DNA of 64,000 nucleotides from BOG-1112 sp964611335 (lineage in GTDB: Bacteria > Bdellovibrionota_B > Oligoflexia > Oligoflexales > Bog-1112), in the NCBI GenBank assembly GCA_964611335.1, contig CAZSXR010000003.1, positions 372,001 through 436,000 of the forward strand. The letters are read 5' to 3'. How positions within the stretch are numbered: position 1 is the stretch's first letter; each line of letters starts with the position of its first letter. Of this stretch, positions 28,997 to 38,035 are shown one piece after another. The position numbers and the translations under genes were made by a program. The notes under the pieces were generated by a model that was not told the origin of the DNA, ran no database searches, and saw nothing but the letters and a program-made list of their open reading frames with translations.

Positions 28997-30697
28997 TTAA
29001 AATTCAGTATGAGGTTTCAAAACAAGTCTTTTAACGACCTTTGGCTTTCGTGTGAGTTTTTCATCACGATTTAGATCTGAGAGGATATCATGTGAGATTT
29101 TTTCTAATTTGTTTTGATTTCCAATGTTGTAGGGAGAAGAATCCAAGTGTTGATAAATAAATTTTTCCAAAGTCACCTGAATGAAAGGATAGGCCCAATG
29201 ATCTTCTTGTAAGATCTGCTTTTGGTCCCCATTTTCAAAATCAATTACGACTATATCGTTAGGTGTTACATTAGGAGTTAATTTTGCAAACGCATGATTG
29301 TAAGCATCATAAAACCAATAGTTGGGAGTTCCTTCTGGATCAGTATGTACTGCCATCGTCCACGCGTGATGTCCGCCATCCTCATTGACTTTCCAAACGC
29401 CATTGGAGACGCGTAACAAATAACCCGAAATGATATGGATTTTACTGGAATCGGAGAATGAAGGATAAGCTTTTATAATTTTTGAAAATAAAATGGAGCT
29501 ATAAAGACTAAAGTGACGGCATACACTTTCATTCCCATCAAATTCATCCTCTGTATCACGGACACTGATGCTATCAATTTGGCGAACATTTTTATGTAAA
29601 AATAACGCAATATTTTTGAGAAGGTCTTCAAATGTTATGGCATCGGTATTCTCTTGTAAAAATTCAGAAACTAACGAGTGAATAACGGGGTGTTCTGAAT
29701 TCAAAGCGAAGGAGGATGATGGATCTAAGGAAGAGATATAAGCATGCAATCCTGAATCATAAGAACTGGCTTCGCTATGTACAATAGAAACAGGATCAGA
29801 ATCAACACGGGCTCTTACGCCTTTTAATATATTTTTAACCGGAGTGTCCAAACTGATGCATCTAACAGTTTTGGGCTTCTTAGGGCTGAAGCCAGTAGAA
29901 GAAACACTTTTCTTTCTTTTTTTACTTTTTTGAAGAGCTGATGAAATGCTATCAATAGAACTTATGTGTAAATGTGACTGTTGAAACAGATTTTGAAAAT
30001 TTGAAAACCGAATTTTTTTTGCTTCTTGCTTATAAGCATCTATTTGCCTCGGACTTAACGATCTAAGCATGAGCTCAACGCTATGCCAATTTCCGCGCAC
30101 ATATTGGACGAGTATATAAGCCATTGTTGGACTTAATTGTAAGACTGGCGTGTGAAAATGATCATCAAGTTCAACAGAGCGGAAAAAAGTAGGACATAAT
30201 TCGACAAGTCTTAACCATTCATCTAAACTCAATGTGAAATTTGTGTGCCCGCGAACCCAACTCCTGCGTGATTCAGACCAATTTCTTGCAGACATAGTTA
30301 CAAGTATGGACTGTGAATTACTATCAGAGTTTTCAAGAGAGGAATCCGTGTCTGTAAGGAAAATTAAATTTTCTTGGAGGATCTCGAATTCTTGACTAAT
30401 TGCACTATTTTCAGTTGCTAATGCAAATAACTCTAGGTTGCGTTCATCTTGTGAATGTGAAGATGAGGAAGTGGAGGAACTCGAAGAGGATGAGGATGAA
30501 GAAAGAGCATTCAAAAAGGGCGTTAAAGAAGGGAAAAAAGAAGCGAGAAAGGGAAAGATATCTTGGTTCAATGAATGCGCACTTACCGCGCCTAGAATCG
30601 CTAGTGTATAATCTCTTTGTTCTCTGAATGAGGGAGAAGCATAACAACTAACAGAGTTAAAAAAAGAAAATATAATTAATAAGATAAATTTCAACAT
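28997..30697 (-). CDS. Secreted protein with transglutaminase-like cysteine-protease-fold domain
   Basis: 566 aa. A signal peptide (MLKFILLIIFSFFNSVSCYA) precedes a Ser-rich tract (residues 66-80) and a long N-terminal region with no recognised domain. Near residues 256-277 there is a basic, bipartite NLS-like cluster (KSKKRKKS and SPKKPKT). The C-terminal third has the triad pattern of a transglutaminase-like fold: Cys393 (ESVCRHFSLYS), His444 (GGHHAWTMAV) and Asp464 (FYDAYNH), in the right order and spacing. I infer a peptidase, acyltransferase or amidase delivered outside the cell. The serine run is encoded by repeated codons and may vary in length. Confidence 0.6.
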   Translation of the reverse strand: MLKFILLIIFSFFNSVSCYASPSFREQRDYTLAILGAVSAHSLNQDIFPFLASFFPSLTPFLNALSSSSSSSSSSTSSSSHSQDERNLELFALATENSAISQEFEILQENLIFLTDTDSSLENSDSNSQSILVTMSARNWSESRRSWVRGHTNFTLSLDEWLRLVELCPTFFRSVELDDHFHTPVLQLSPTMAYILVQYVRGNWHSVELMLRSLSPRQIDAYKQEAKKIRFSNFQNLFQQSHLHISSIDSISSALQKSKKRKKSVSSTGFSPKKPKTVRCISLDTPVKNILKGVRARVDSDPVSIVHSEASSYDSGLHAYISSLDPSSSFALNSEHPVIHSLVSEFLQENTDAITFEDLLKNIALFLHKNVRQIDSISVRDTEDEFDGNESVCRHFSLYSSILFSKIIKAYPSFSDSSKIHIISGYLLRVSNGVWKVNEDGGHHAWTMAVHTDPEGTPNYWFYDAYNHAFAKLTPNVTPNDIVVIDFENGDQKQILQEDHWAYPFIQVTLEKFIYQHLDSSPYNIGNQNKLEKISHDILSDLNRDEKLTRKPKVVKRLVLKPHTEF

Positions 30698-31314
30698 ATA
30701 GAAACCTAGATTTGTTTGTTAAAGATGAGCGTGTTATGTATAAAAAAAGGTAGCTAATGTCAAGGTAAACACTCTCAATTCCTCTATGTTGACACTCTTA
30801 AATGATATAGCTTGTCGTAAGCAAAGTGCGAGTACTTTCATACAAAACTGGAAATCAAAGGTAATGAGAAATGATCTTTCAGAATGGGTGGTGGAAGACG
30901 CTTCTATAAAAGCTGATCAGTTACCGAGTTGATTCTGATAATTCCTACCGAATGGGTAAAAGGTTTGCTGCTCTTATCAAATTGCTTACACCTGAGCCTC
31001 ATTAAATGATCCGAAGACATTTTTTGAAATTTCTTACTTCATTTGAAAAGTAAAAATTTCTAAACAAGTTACTTAAAAACAGTGACTAATAAATGCTAAA
31101 GAAGACAAGTTGTCAAAGAGGATTAGACAAAAAGCGTTAAGAATGTATTAATATTTACGTAAGTTTTTATCAAACTAGATGCTTATCAAATCAAACAGTT
31201 ACTAAAATTGAGCTGTTTAAACAAGGATTTATTATCTTTCATATTTAAATGATGGCTGAATTAGCCTACAATCTACCGGTAAGTTCCCAAATAATTTATT
31301 ATATCGAGTTTTTT
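30698..31314. other. Intergenic region with possible coding debris
   Basis: About 600 AT-rich bases. An ATG at 30787 opens a 48-codon frame that ends early, and a second short frame (SYRVDSDNSYRMGKRF...) follows in another phase at about 30920-31005. This looks like a decayed gene, perhaps transposon-derived, but I cannot name it. An ATG at 31249 is in frame with the next gene but lacks a signal-peptide logic. Confidence 0.25.
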
Positions 31315-32349
31315 ATGCGTATTTTTTTGATTTTCGCAATATTAACTTTTTTGAATTCTTCGGGAGTTCAAGCAAATCATCCTAATGAAATTAAGCCAAG
31401 TTGCCTCAATTGCCAATATTTTAAAGATTATAAAGATGAACATGATCCTCTATTTGAAGAGGATTATCTCGGTAAATTTTACAATAATAGATTTGCTCTG
31501 TTGGCGTTTCAGTCTGTAGTGATAAACGGCCTCTATTTGTCCTCTTCTTTTTTTGTTTCCCTTTTGATTCAGTCATTTCATGAAATAAGATATAAACAAT
31601 CCTATCAACAAAGCTGGAGTTCTTGGTTTATGTCGGGTGCTCCCTTCGGGACGACCCTTAGTCTAGGGCTTTTGCACTCAAATTTAATTAATACGAAACA
31701 GCTTATAAATACATTTTATTCTTTTTGGGGTCCAAAAAAAGAGTTGGAAAATCCGAAAGGAATCATCCTTGTTATTGTCGGGTCAGGTAACTGGAGAATG
31801 AATGGAATAGCTCCCTATTTTGCCAATCTTGTAGATGACTATCTTATTCTTGTGCAGAAAATTAATTCTTTAGATGATATGAGAGACTCCATTCTTTATA
31901 CTAAAGAGCATTTTGATCTCCCAATTGAAGCTTTCGTAATAAATACACATGGAGGTCCTTCTCGTGTATTTTTTGAAGGTAGAAATCCCTTTGAATCCTT
32001 TGAGCTGAATGCAACCCATTTGCAGAAATTTCGTGATGAGGTTTTGAGTCATCTTGATCAAGAAACAAAGATTATATTAGCGGCATGCAGCACTGCGAGT
32101 GAGGATAAAAATCATCCTTTGAGTTTTGCTCGGCAATTTTCTTCCTTTGCAGGTGGTCGTGAAGTGTTTGCAACGGAAAATATTCTAGCTGTTCTTTTTG
32201 AGCTAGACTCAGAAATTCTTGAGCCTTCATTCTATGTCATTGATTTTAAAAAATACCCATTTATTCAATGGGACCCTTCCCAGAAGTCTTTTAATTCAAA
32301 AAAAGATCTAGGAGATACCTTTAACTTTGAAGTAGGTACAAAAAATTAA
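31315..32349 (+). CDS. Putative secreted caspase-like (clan CD) cysteine-peptidase-fold protein
   Basis: 344 aa from the Met at 31315, chosen because a signal peptide then begins (MRIFLIFAILTFLNSSGVQA). A CLNC pair follows (Cys30, Cys33), then a hydrophobic segment near residues 60-90. The C-terminal half has the order of caspase-like folds: a beta-strand VIVGSG, then FVINTHGGPSRVFF with His212, and KIILAACSTASED with Cys258 following a hydrophobic strand. His-Gly and strand-Cys are the catalytic dyad signature of clan CD peptidases (caspase, gingipain, CHAT, separase). A non-proteolytic homologue cannot be excluded. It may act on a host or a competing cell; that is inference. Confidence 0.5.
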   Translation: MRIFLIFAILTFLNSSGVQANHPNEIKPSCLNCQYFKDYKDEHDPLFEEDYLGKFYNNRFALLAFQSVVINGLYLSSSFFVSLLIQSFHEIRYKQSYQQSWSSWFMSGAPFGTTLSLGLLHSNLINTKQLINTFYSFWGPKKELENPKGIILVIVGSGNWRMNGIAPYFANLVDDYLILVQKINSLDDMRDSILYTKEHFDLPIEAFVINTHGGPSRVFFEGRNPFESFELNATHLQKFRDEVLSHLDQETKIILAACSTASEDKNHPLSFARQFSSFAGGREVFATENILAVLFELDSEILEPSFYVIDFKKYPFIQWDPSQKSFNSKKDLGDTFNFEVGTKN

Positions 32350-32516
32350 TCTTGATCAAGCTTCGTTATCACAAATTGTAAAAGATTAAACTTTGACAAA
32401 ATTCAAATTGACTCCGTTTCTCATGAGATCATAAGACAAAAATACGGAAAACTTGTCTTTAATTTCGATACACCCTACTATTAAAGAAATGAATTTAACT
32501 GATGCAAGGGTTCGTT

Positions 32517-33376
32517 ATGATCAAATGTACGCTCGCGATTAGTATTCTTATCTTGAATCTTATTTCCTGTGTTAGTGATCGGAAAAGTCCACAGAATGAT
32601 AAAAAAGCTATATACATCTTAAGTCAAGACACGTTGGGATGTTTTCAATGTTCAGCGACGTTTTTTTTATAGTTCAAAGTTATGAAAATAAGGAAATACT
32701 CGGTGCTAAAGTAGATTTTGGAAAGGAAGGACCTTATTACGATCCTAAGCATGGAGATAATTGGTGGACTTACTACTTTGAGCCTATTGAGTTAGGACAC
32801 AGGGATGACGTACAATACACACCACTCATAAAGGGGTATTACATTGAATATTCGGGAGCAAGCAGGAAGGAAGTTAACAAGCTCATTCAAAAATATATTC
32901 ACCTCAAACCTTTTTTAACTCATAAGATTGATTCTTTTGTAGAAAAAAATTTTCAAAATTACGTAATAGGTGTGCATTATAGAGGGACTGATAAGCATTC
33001 TGAAGCACCCAGAGCAGAGTATGCGCGTGTTCCTGAAGCAATAGATCAATTAATTAAAGAGAAAAAGATACCCGATAATTTCAAGATATATGTAGCTACA
33101 GATGAAACAGCTTTCCTTGATTTTATACAGGAAAAGTATGGTGATAAAATCTTACAGTATGAGGGAATTATCCGTTCAACAAATGGAAAACCTGTTCACA
33201 CAAGTGGAATAGATAATTTTAAAGCTGGTGAAGATGCTATTATAGACTGTGTACTCTTATCTAAAACTCAATATCTAATTCGAACCAGCTCGAATCTAAG
33301 CCTTTGGTCCACTTATTTCAACCCTGATCTACCCGTATTAGAGCTTACACAACGCCACAAGGATTATAAAAAATAA
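32517..33376 (+). pseudogene. Fucosyltransferase-like lipoprotein, reading frame split at a T8 tract
   Basis: A frame begins with ATG at 32517 (AAGGG 6 bases upstream) and encodes a lipoprotein signal, MIKCTLAISILILNLISC, then a short segment ending ILSQDTLGCFQCSATF. At eight consecutive T (32661-32668) this frame runs into TAG, while the other frame continues without a break for 237 residues. The second part has the bacterial fucosyltransferase/O-fucosyltransferase-like signatures VIGVHYRGTDKHSE, FKIYVATDETAF and TSSNLSLWSTYF. The segment GCFQCSATFF joined to IVQSYENKEIL reads like a continuous family N-terminus, so one inserted or skipped base restores a 287-aa protein. It is either a phase-variable gene, an assembly error or a pseudogene. 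Confidence 0.55.
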
Positions 33377-33488
33377 TGGACGAAGCATCTTTCTTCTTAA
33401 TTTTTACATTGATACTCAGTCCATCATATTTTATTTGACGTGCCGGAAAACTGTGGCGTTTATTGAAGGCGAAAAAAATCCTAATACA

Positions 33489-33519
33489 TTTGAGGGGAAA
33501 CTTTGGTTCTCCTCAAATG
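33489..33519. terminator. Candidate bidirectional hairpin between fucosyltransferase-like gene and MFS gene
   Basis: The sequence TTTGAGGGGAAAC and its near-inverse GGTTCTCCTCAAA form a stem of about 13 bases with few mismatches and a short loop. A run of T/A follows in the minus direction toward 33480, so it would best fit the end of the MFS message; the run is imperfect. Computed folding was not done. Confidence 0.35.
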
Positions 33520-33569
33520 CATATTAATCGGGACTAACATGTTGTTCAATACCTAATAAATATTTATCT

Positions 33570-34751
33570 TCAACTTTGTTTCAAACGAACCGCTAAAACG
33601 TAAGACACTAAAGCCCCCAATGCAGTCATCAAAAAAACACAGGCAAGTGGAAGCAAATACAGAGGATTAAACAATCCTCCCAATAAAGACCCTAAAGATT
33701 GCAGGGCATTAATCATCAAACTTCGAGTAGCAGAAGCCATACCTCTTTTATGTGTAGGCACCTGTTGTAAGGCTCTCGAAGTCGAAGGCCCCCATACTAT
33801 AGACATCCCGAAAAGATAGATTGAAGCAGAGATTATAAAAAAAGGTAGAGAATGTTTCCACAAAGAGTGAACAACAAACAGAAGAAGACCACTGAAAAGC
33901 ACACTCACAAGACCTGTTTTTAAAGCACCGTCCATACCAAAAAATTTAATCATACTATCGCATGCAAGTGAACCGACAATATACGCAAGTGCAGCAAAAG
34001 AAATACACAATCCTATTTTATCCGCACTAAGATTCAAATTCCCTTCAAGATAAAAAGGAGCCATCGTTAAATAAAACAATTCTCCTGCACATAGAAATCC
34101 GAAGATCAAAGCATAACTTACAAATCTGAAATTTTTAAAAACCGAAATATAACTCTTAGTAGTGCCGAAAAAACTCAGTTGTTTTTTTTCAAGTTTGATT
34201 TCCTGAAAAGGAATCACATGCATCAAAAGAACGGGAATCAGACCCAATATAAACACAAATAAAAAATTCGAGCGCCAACCGAAGCTTCTATCCATCCATC
34301 CTCCCAAGAGGGGAGACAAAAGCGGACCTAAAGTTATAACGGAGCCCATCAGCGCTATAACCCTTGCGCTCTCATCTTTCTCATAAAGATCTGTAATACT
34401 TGTCCAACTTACGATGGGACAACACACAGCACTGGCACCCTGGAAAATACGCCCTATAAGCAACATAAGCAGAGAATTGGAAAACATACAAAGCATGGAA
34501 CTGAGACAAAAAAGGATCATTCCTATGTACAGTGTTTTTTTCCGACCTATATGATCACTCAGCATTCCCCAAACAGGTGCAGCAAAGAAGGAAGCCATAA
34601 GATACAAGTAAACCGTCATCTGTACGGATTCTGTACTCGAAGAAAATTGCTTCACTATGCCAGGAAGACTCGGTAGAAAAATATCGGTAGCAGAGACCGT
34701 TGCTAACGATGCGCACAGCAAAATAAAACTTGTCATTCTTCTTGGATTCAT
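33570..34751 (-). CDS. MFS multidrug resistance transporter, Bcr/CflA type
   Basis: 393 aa with about twelve hydrophobic segments. Signature features: ATDIFLPSLPGIVKQF at the N-terminus, the A-motif WGMLSDHIGRKKTLYIG (residues ~60-76), and GRIFQGASAVCCPIVSW (motif C region, ~110). This is the drug:H+ antiporter-1 (12 TM) family. The protein pumps small hydrophobic compounds out of the cell; which ones is unknown. The gene stands alone with a terminator candidate behind it, and an IS remnant follows upstream of the start. It lies 5 kb beyond the tetramate-like cluster, too far to infer that it exports that product. Confidence 0.85.
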   Translation of the reverse strand: MNPRRMTSFILLCASLATVSATDIFLPSLPGIVKQFSSSTESVQMTVYLYLMASFFAAPVWGMLSDHIGRKKTLYIGMILFCLSSMLCMFSNSLLMLLIGRIFQGASAVCCPIVSWTSITDLYEKDESARVIALMGSVITLGPLLSPLLGGWMDRSFGWRSNFLFVFILGLIPVLLMHVIPFQEIKLEKKQLSFFGTTKSYISVFKNFRFVSYALIFGFLCAGELFYLTMAPFYLEGNLNLSADKIGLCISFAALAYIVGSLACDSMIKFFGMDGALKTGLVSVLFSGLLLFVVHSLWKHSLPFFIISASIYLFGMSIVWGPSTSRALQQVPTHKRGMASATRSLMINALQSLGSLLGGLFNPLYLLPLACVFLMTALGALVSYVLAVRLKQS

Positions 34752-34796
34752 TCTCTGAATCTACCACGAAAGTTCTTTAATCAAAGAATTTTTACT

Positions 34797-35117
34797 TTAC
34801 GAAATTTTGGAGTCATCACTAAAACCCCTATCGCTGAGCTGTTCTTTGAGAAATTCAGAGTTTTGTAAAAGATGGGAAGAGATACCGTAGCGTTCTGCTA
34901 AAATGTGGATACCTCTAAAAAGATGTTCCGTCAAAAAAGCTCCTTAAGTTTGAAAAGAAATCACTATAGTCATGATTTCTCTTTCACATAGGTGAGGTGT
35001 TCGAAATTTTTGTTTTTTATTTTATGGATTTTCAGTAGTCCTTGCGACAATTTTTTCTTGAAGCTCAATGCAAAAATCATCGACAGAACAAAATAATTTG
35101 ATTACATCTTCACTCAT
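34797..35117 (-). pseudogene. IS982-family transposase remnant
   Basis: An ATG at 35117 with GGAGAG upstream starts MSEDVIKLFCSVDDFCIEL, the typical N-terminus of IS982 transposases (VDDFC). It stops at codon 32 (TAA, 35022-35024), but the same frame continues through KKQKFRTPHLC and IMTIVISFQT, another family element, hits a second stop and then reaches a tail beginning LFRGIHILAERYG. The tail alone could be read as a 45-codon frame from TTG at 34934 (AAGGAG ahead). Catalytic parts are missing, so the element is dead. Its inverted repeats were not located. Confidence 0.5.
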
Positions 35118-35245
35118 GGGTTCTCTCCTTTGTCTAGTAACTTGGAGTAGAACCCTCTTTTTATGAGAATATTCTAAGAGAATGTGAAAAAACTAGCCCG
35201 AACCCAGGTTACTAGCCAAAAACAATTAAATTAGGAGAAGAAACC

Positions 35246-35710
35246 ATGGTTTCCATTCATTATTTATTCGAACATCCACAGTACATTCCCACACTTGCTA
35301 GATGGTTTCAAAATGAGTGGGCCAACGTCAATCCAGAAGCGACCTATGAATCAAGAATTCAGGACCTTAGCAGTCGAACACACGAGTCTCAGCTTCCACT
35401 CACGATTATTGCAACAAGAGGTAATGACTTGCTAGGAACATACAGTCTTGATCTTGATGATATGCACACCCGTAGTCACTTATCACCTTGGCTAGCTAGC
35501 GTTTACGTCAACCCAAAATTTAGAAGAGATGGAGTCGGTTCTTTTCTAGTAAAAGATGCTACGATACGCGCAAAGCACCTCGGGATTCAAAAGCTATATT
35601 TGTATACGCCTGATCAAGCTGCTTGGTATGCAAAAATGGGTTGGAGGGAATTAGAAAGAGTCGAATATCACGGAACTGTCGTAACGGTGATGTCTATGAA
35701 TATTCAATAA
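35246..35710 (+). CDS. GNAT-family N-acetyltransferase
   Basis: 154 aa, complete. The acetyl-CoA-binding motif A region is ASVYVNPKFRRDGVGSFLVKDA (residues ~86-107, R-R-D-G-V-G-S as the Q/RxxGxG/A loop), and LYLYTPDQAAWYAKMGWRELE is the usual C-terminal strand/helix. GGAGAAG lies 7 bases before the ATG. The acceptor substrate is unknown. The gene borders a duplicated 0.2-kb repeat on its 3' side and the IS982 remnant on its 5' side. Confidence 0.8.
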   Translation: MVSIHYLFEHPQYIPTLARWFQNEWANVNPEATYESRIQDLSSRTHESQLPLTIIATRGNDLLGTYSLDLDDMHTRSHLSPWLASVYVNPKFRRDGVGSFLVKDATIRAKHLGIQKLYLYTPDQAAWYAKMGWRELERVEYHGTVVTVMSMNIQ

Positions 35711-35715
35711 TACAA

Positions 35716-35897
35716 GGAATCGAAAATGAAACAAATTACCGAAAAAACTGAGAAGACTCCTTCCATAATTTGATTGTGGAACTTTCAAATTTGGGAGGGG
35801 ATGAATCGGAAAAAAAATTGCGAGGGAGGAGTTCATTCTCCTTCTTCGCAAGCACGAGCGAGAACAAGAAGTGCTCGGAGCGAGTTCAATTTTGACT
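35716..35897 (+). repeat. 0.2-kb dispersed duplicate, copy 1
   Basis: A stretch of about 180 bases almost identical to 43754-43952, which carries an extra 18 bases (CTTGCGAAGCTTGTGGAG) missing here. Both copies contain the sequence GGGAGGGGATGAATCGG followed by a poly-A of different length (8 here, 7 there), and a palindrome-like stretch GGAGTTCATTCTCCTTC. Confidence 0.7.
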
Positions 35898-36080
35898 ACT
35901 TTTTTTGTTGTGGATCCGTCACAGCCCATTGTTTGTGAGAAGGTTACTTGTCCTGAAGATCCTGAAGCCCTTAGAAAGCAGCTCAAAGAATCTCTGCGCA
36001 ATTCTATCTCCGCATGGGTGGGGTTATTCCAATCATCGCAAGTATTGGTAGAGAGGAACTTAAAAACTCGTAGAGTCTAG
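35740..36080 (+). pseudogene. Decayed gene of unknown family, carried by the repeat
   Basis: The repeat appears to be coding. Using both copies, a frame reads EKIREDFFHNLIVELAKLVE, then NLGGDESEK, and after the poly-A continues REEFILLLRKHERE. In this copy it goes on outside the repeat as VVDPSQPIVCEKVTCPEDPE and ends LVERNLKTRRV at 36080. The two halves are joined only if the poly-A tract length is changed, and this copy lacks 18 bases of the other. I do not recognise the family. It lies directly after the GNAT gene. Confidence 0.35.
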
Positions 36081-36644
36081 TAGAAATAAGCTAATGCTTG
36101 ATACCATGTTGATTGAATCAAATCTTTTGCATGGTCTATGTAAAGACTTCCCAAAAGATGTCGGAATTCATGTTGAAAAATAATAGCAGCAAAAGAATCT
36201 AGATAGCCTTTGAAAACTTTTCCTTCCAAATTTTGTGCTTCAAAATGTAGTGATTTATAAGTTCGCACCAAGCCTCTATCCAAACCTTTCGCACTCAGAC
36301 AACCATGCCAGTATTTTATGTACTCTTTTGAAACTTGAGTGATGCGTGGGTTTATAAAAATTTGCTGCGCTACAGGTTTAAGCTGCGGATACTTTCGTAG
36401 AAAGGGATAGCGGGAGGAATCCAAACTTGCTTCGATGATGAAGATCTGTTGAGAGATCCCAACTTGGGGAGCTGCAATGCCTATACCCTCTTCATGATGC
36501 ATGGTTGTGATCATGTGATCAACATCGCTGCGGAGTTTTTCATTGAAGCGCCCTACTTTTTTTTTGCAGGTGTATAGAGAACATGGTTTTTACAATCGGA
36601 GTATTTGTGCGGGTAGTTCACCGATTCCCAATGTATTTTTCATA
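36077..36644 (-). pseudogene. def: Peptide deformylase, frameshifted at an A9 tract
   Basis: The 3' frame (36077-36514, 145 aa) has the three peptide-deformylase motifs: GIGIAAPQVG, the Cys motif as HGCLSAKG (family EGCLS; Glu changed to His) and HEFRHLLG (HExxH zinc ligands). The N-terminal part is in another frame: ATG at 36644 gives MKNTLGIGELPAQILPIV, and the continuation GRFNEKLRSDVDHMITTM in the other frame is the normal following segment. They meet at nine A (36557-36565 on the minus strand), where deletion of one base would join them into a standard protein of about 188 aa. The gene may be a second, nonessential deformylase. The Cys-motif change and the frameshift suggest decay, but a base-calling error is possible. 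Confidence 0.65.
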
Positions 36645-36768
36645 ATTTTCTTTCTGTTATTGTGAAAGTCTAAGAATACATTAAGTCCCTAATAGAACTG
36701 ATAAATATTGCTTCTCCAAGATCTCGATATATATTTGACATTCTATCTTGACTTATGAGGACTGATGA

Positions 36769-38035
36769 TGAGTTTGGATTTTACTTGTGAAGAAAGTTAC
36801 CGGCATACCCGTGAGCATGTGACTCTTGCTCGCACACTCCTCCTGATGCCTATAGGTCTCAGGAATTTTTTTCTTTGGAAAGTGAAAAAGTTTACAGCAA
36901 GAGTTGGGTTTGTGTGGGTTACGCAGACCAGGTGAAAAATACGGGTGATACATTTTTATGCAATGTTGCGGGTCAAGACATCTTTGTAATTCGCGATAGA
37001 AAAAAGAATCTCAGGGCTTTCTACAATGTGTGTAGACACAGAGGTTCGCAGCTTATTCAAAAAGATGGCAACTATGATGTTCTTCGCTGTCCCTATCACA
37101 GCTGGATTTATGATTCATGCGGGGAACTTCTCACGACGCCTCTATTCAAAGGCCACGATGTCGAAGAAGTCGAGTCCGCGTATTATACAGAGCATTCTGA
37201 AAAGTTGTTCTGCAAGCAAGATTACCCTTTGTTGAATCTAAAGGTAGACAGCTGGGGTTGTTTTATTTTTGTAAATCTTGATCAAAATGCTTGTACTTTG
37301 AAAGAATGGTTAGGTGATCTTCCTGATCGTTTTGCAAGATACCCTCTTGAAGATCTGATTTTGAAAAAGCGTGCAAGTTTTGAAGTGAAAGCCAACTGGA
37401 AGCTGATTGCTGAAAATTTCATGGAGTATTATCACCTTCCCACCATTCATCCAGAACTCGTCAAAGTTTCTAAAGTGAATTTGCATTACCGTTACCAAGG
37501 TTCTGGCATGTATATGGGCTTTTGCACTTCACCTCTCAGTTCCGATCCTGAAAGTCCTTTTGACAAACTCGCAGCCATGCCTGGATTGAATTTACAAGAA
37601 GCTGTGAGTGCAATGTGGATTCATATATTCCCTAATATTTCTCTTTTCCTTCTTCCCAATCATCTTTTTACCCTGCTGCTGTCTCCGAGAGGAGTTGCAG
37701 ACACAGTAGAATATACGGATTTGCTTGTACACCCGAGTGCAAGTCTTGATCCTCAGCATGAAAGCTATCTCAATGAAATTTTTCAGTACTGGGATCGTGT
37801 GAATAGACAGGATTTTGGTGCCGTAGAACGGGTTCAAATTGGAATTTCAAATAAGGCTTATCTTGGTGGCCGAATGTGCGAGCGTTTTGAAGAGCCTATA
37901 CATCGCTTTCAAAATATGGTGGCAGATCTGATGGTTGGCAAACATAGAATTCCACCTGGAGATAAAGAGAATAGAGAGTCTTATTTTATTTCACAGAATT
38001 TGAAAATGGATATGAGACATGACTCAAACTGTTAA
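36769..38035 (+). pseudogene. Rieske aromatic-ring/betaine-type oxygenase alpha subunit (frameshifted near 36838)
   Basis: A mononuclear iron Rieske oxygenase. The [2Fe-2S] motif is CRHRGSQL...CPYHSW and the iron site is ENFMEYYHLPTIHPEL. The main frame opens at TTG 36875, but the family N-terminus is upstream: ATG at 36769 (GAGGAC ahead) begins MSLDFTCEESYRHTREHV, and after a single-base shift at CTCCTCCTG (36836-36844) the third frame gives PDAYRSQEFFSLESEKV, joining the main frame. A full protein would be about 421 aa. By neighbourhood it is likely the glycine betaine monooxygenase (GbcA-like), converting betaine to dimethylglycine. No reductase partner (GbcB) is seen. The frame shift is from reading, not experiment. 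Confidence 0.7.
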
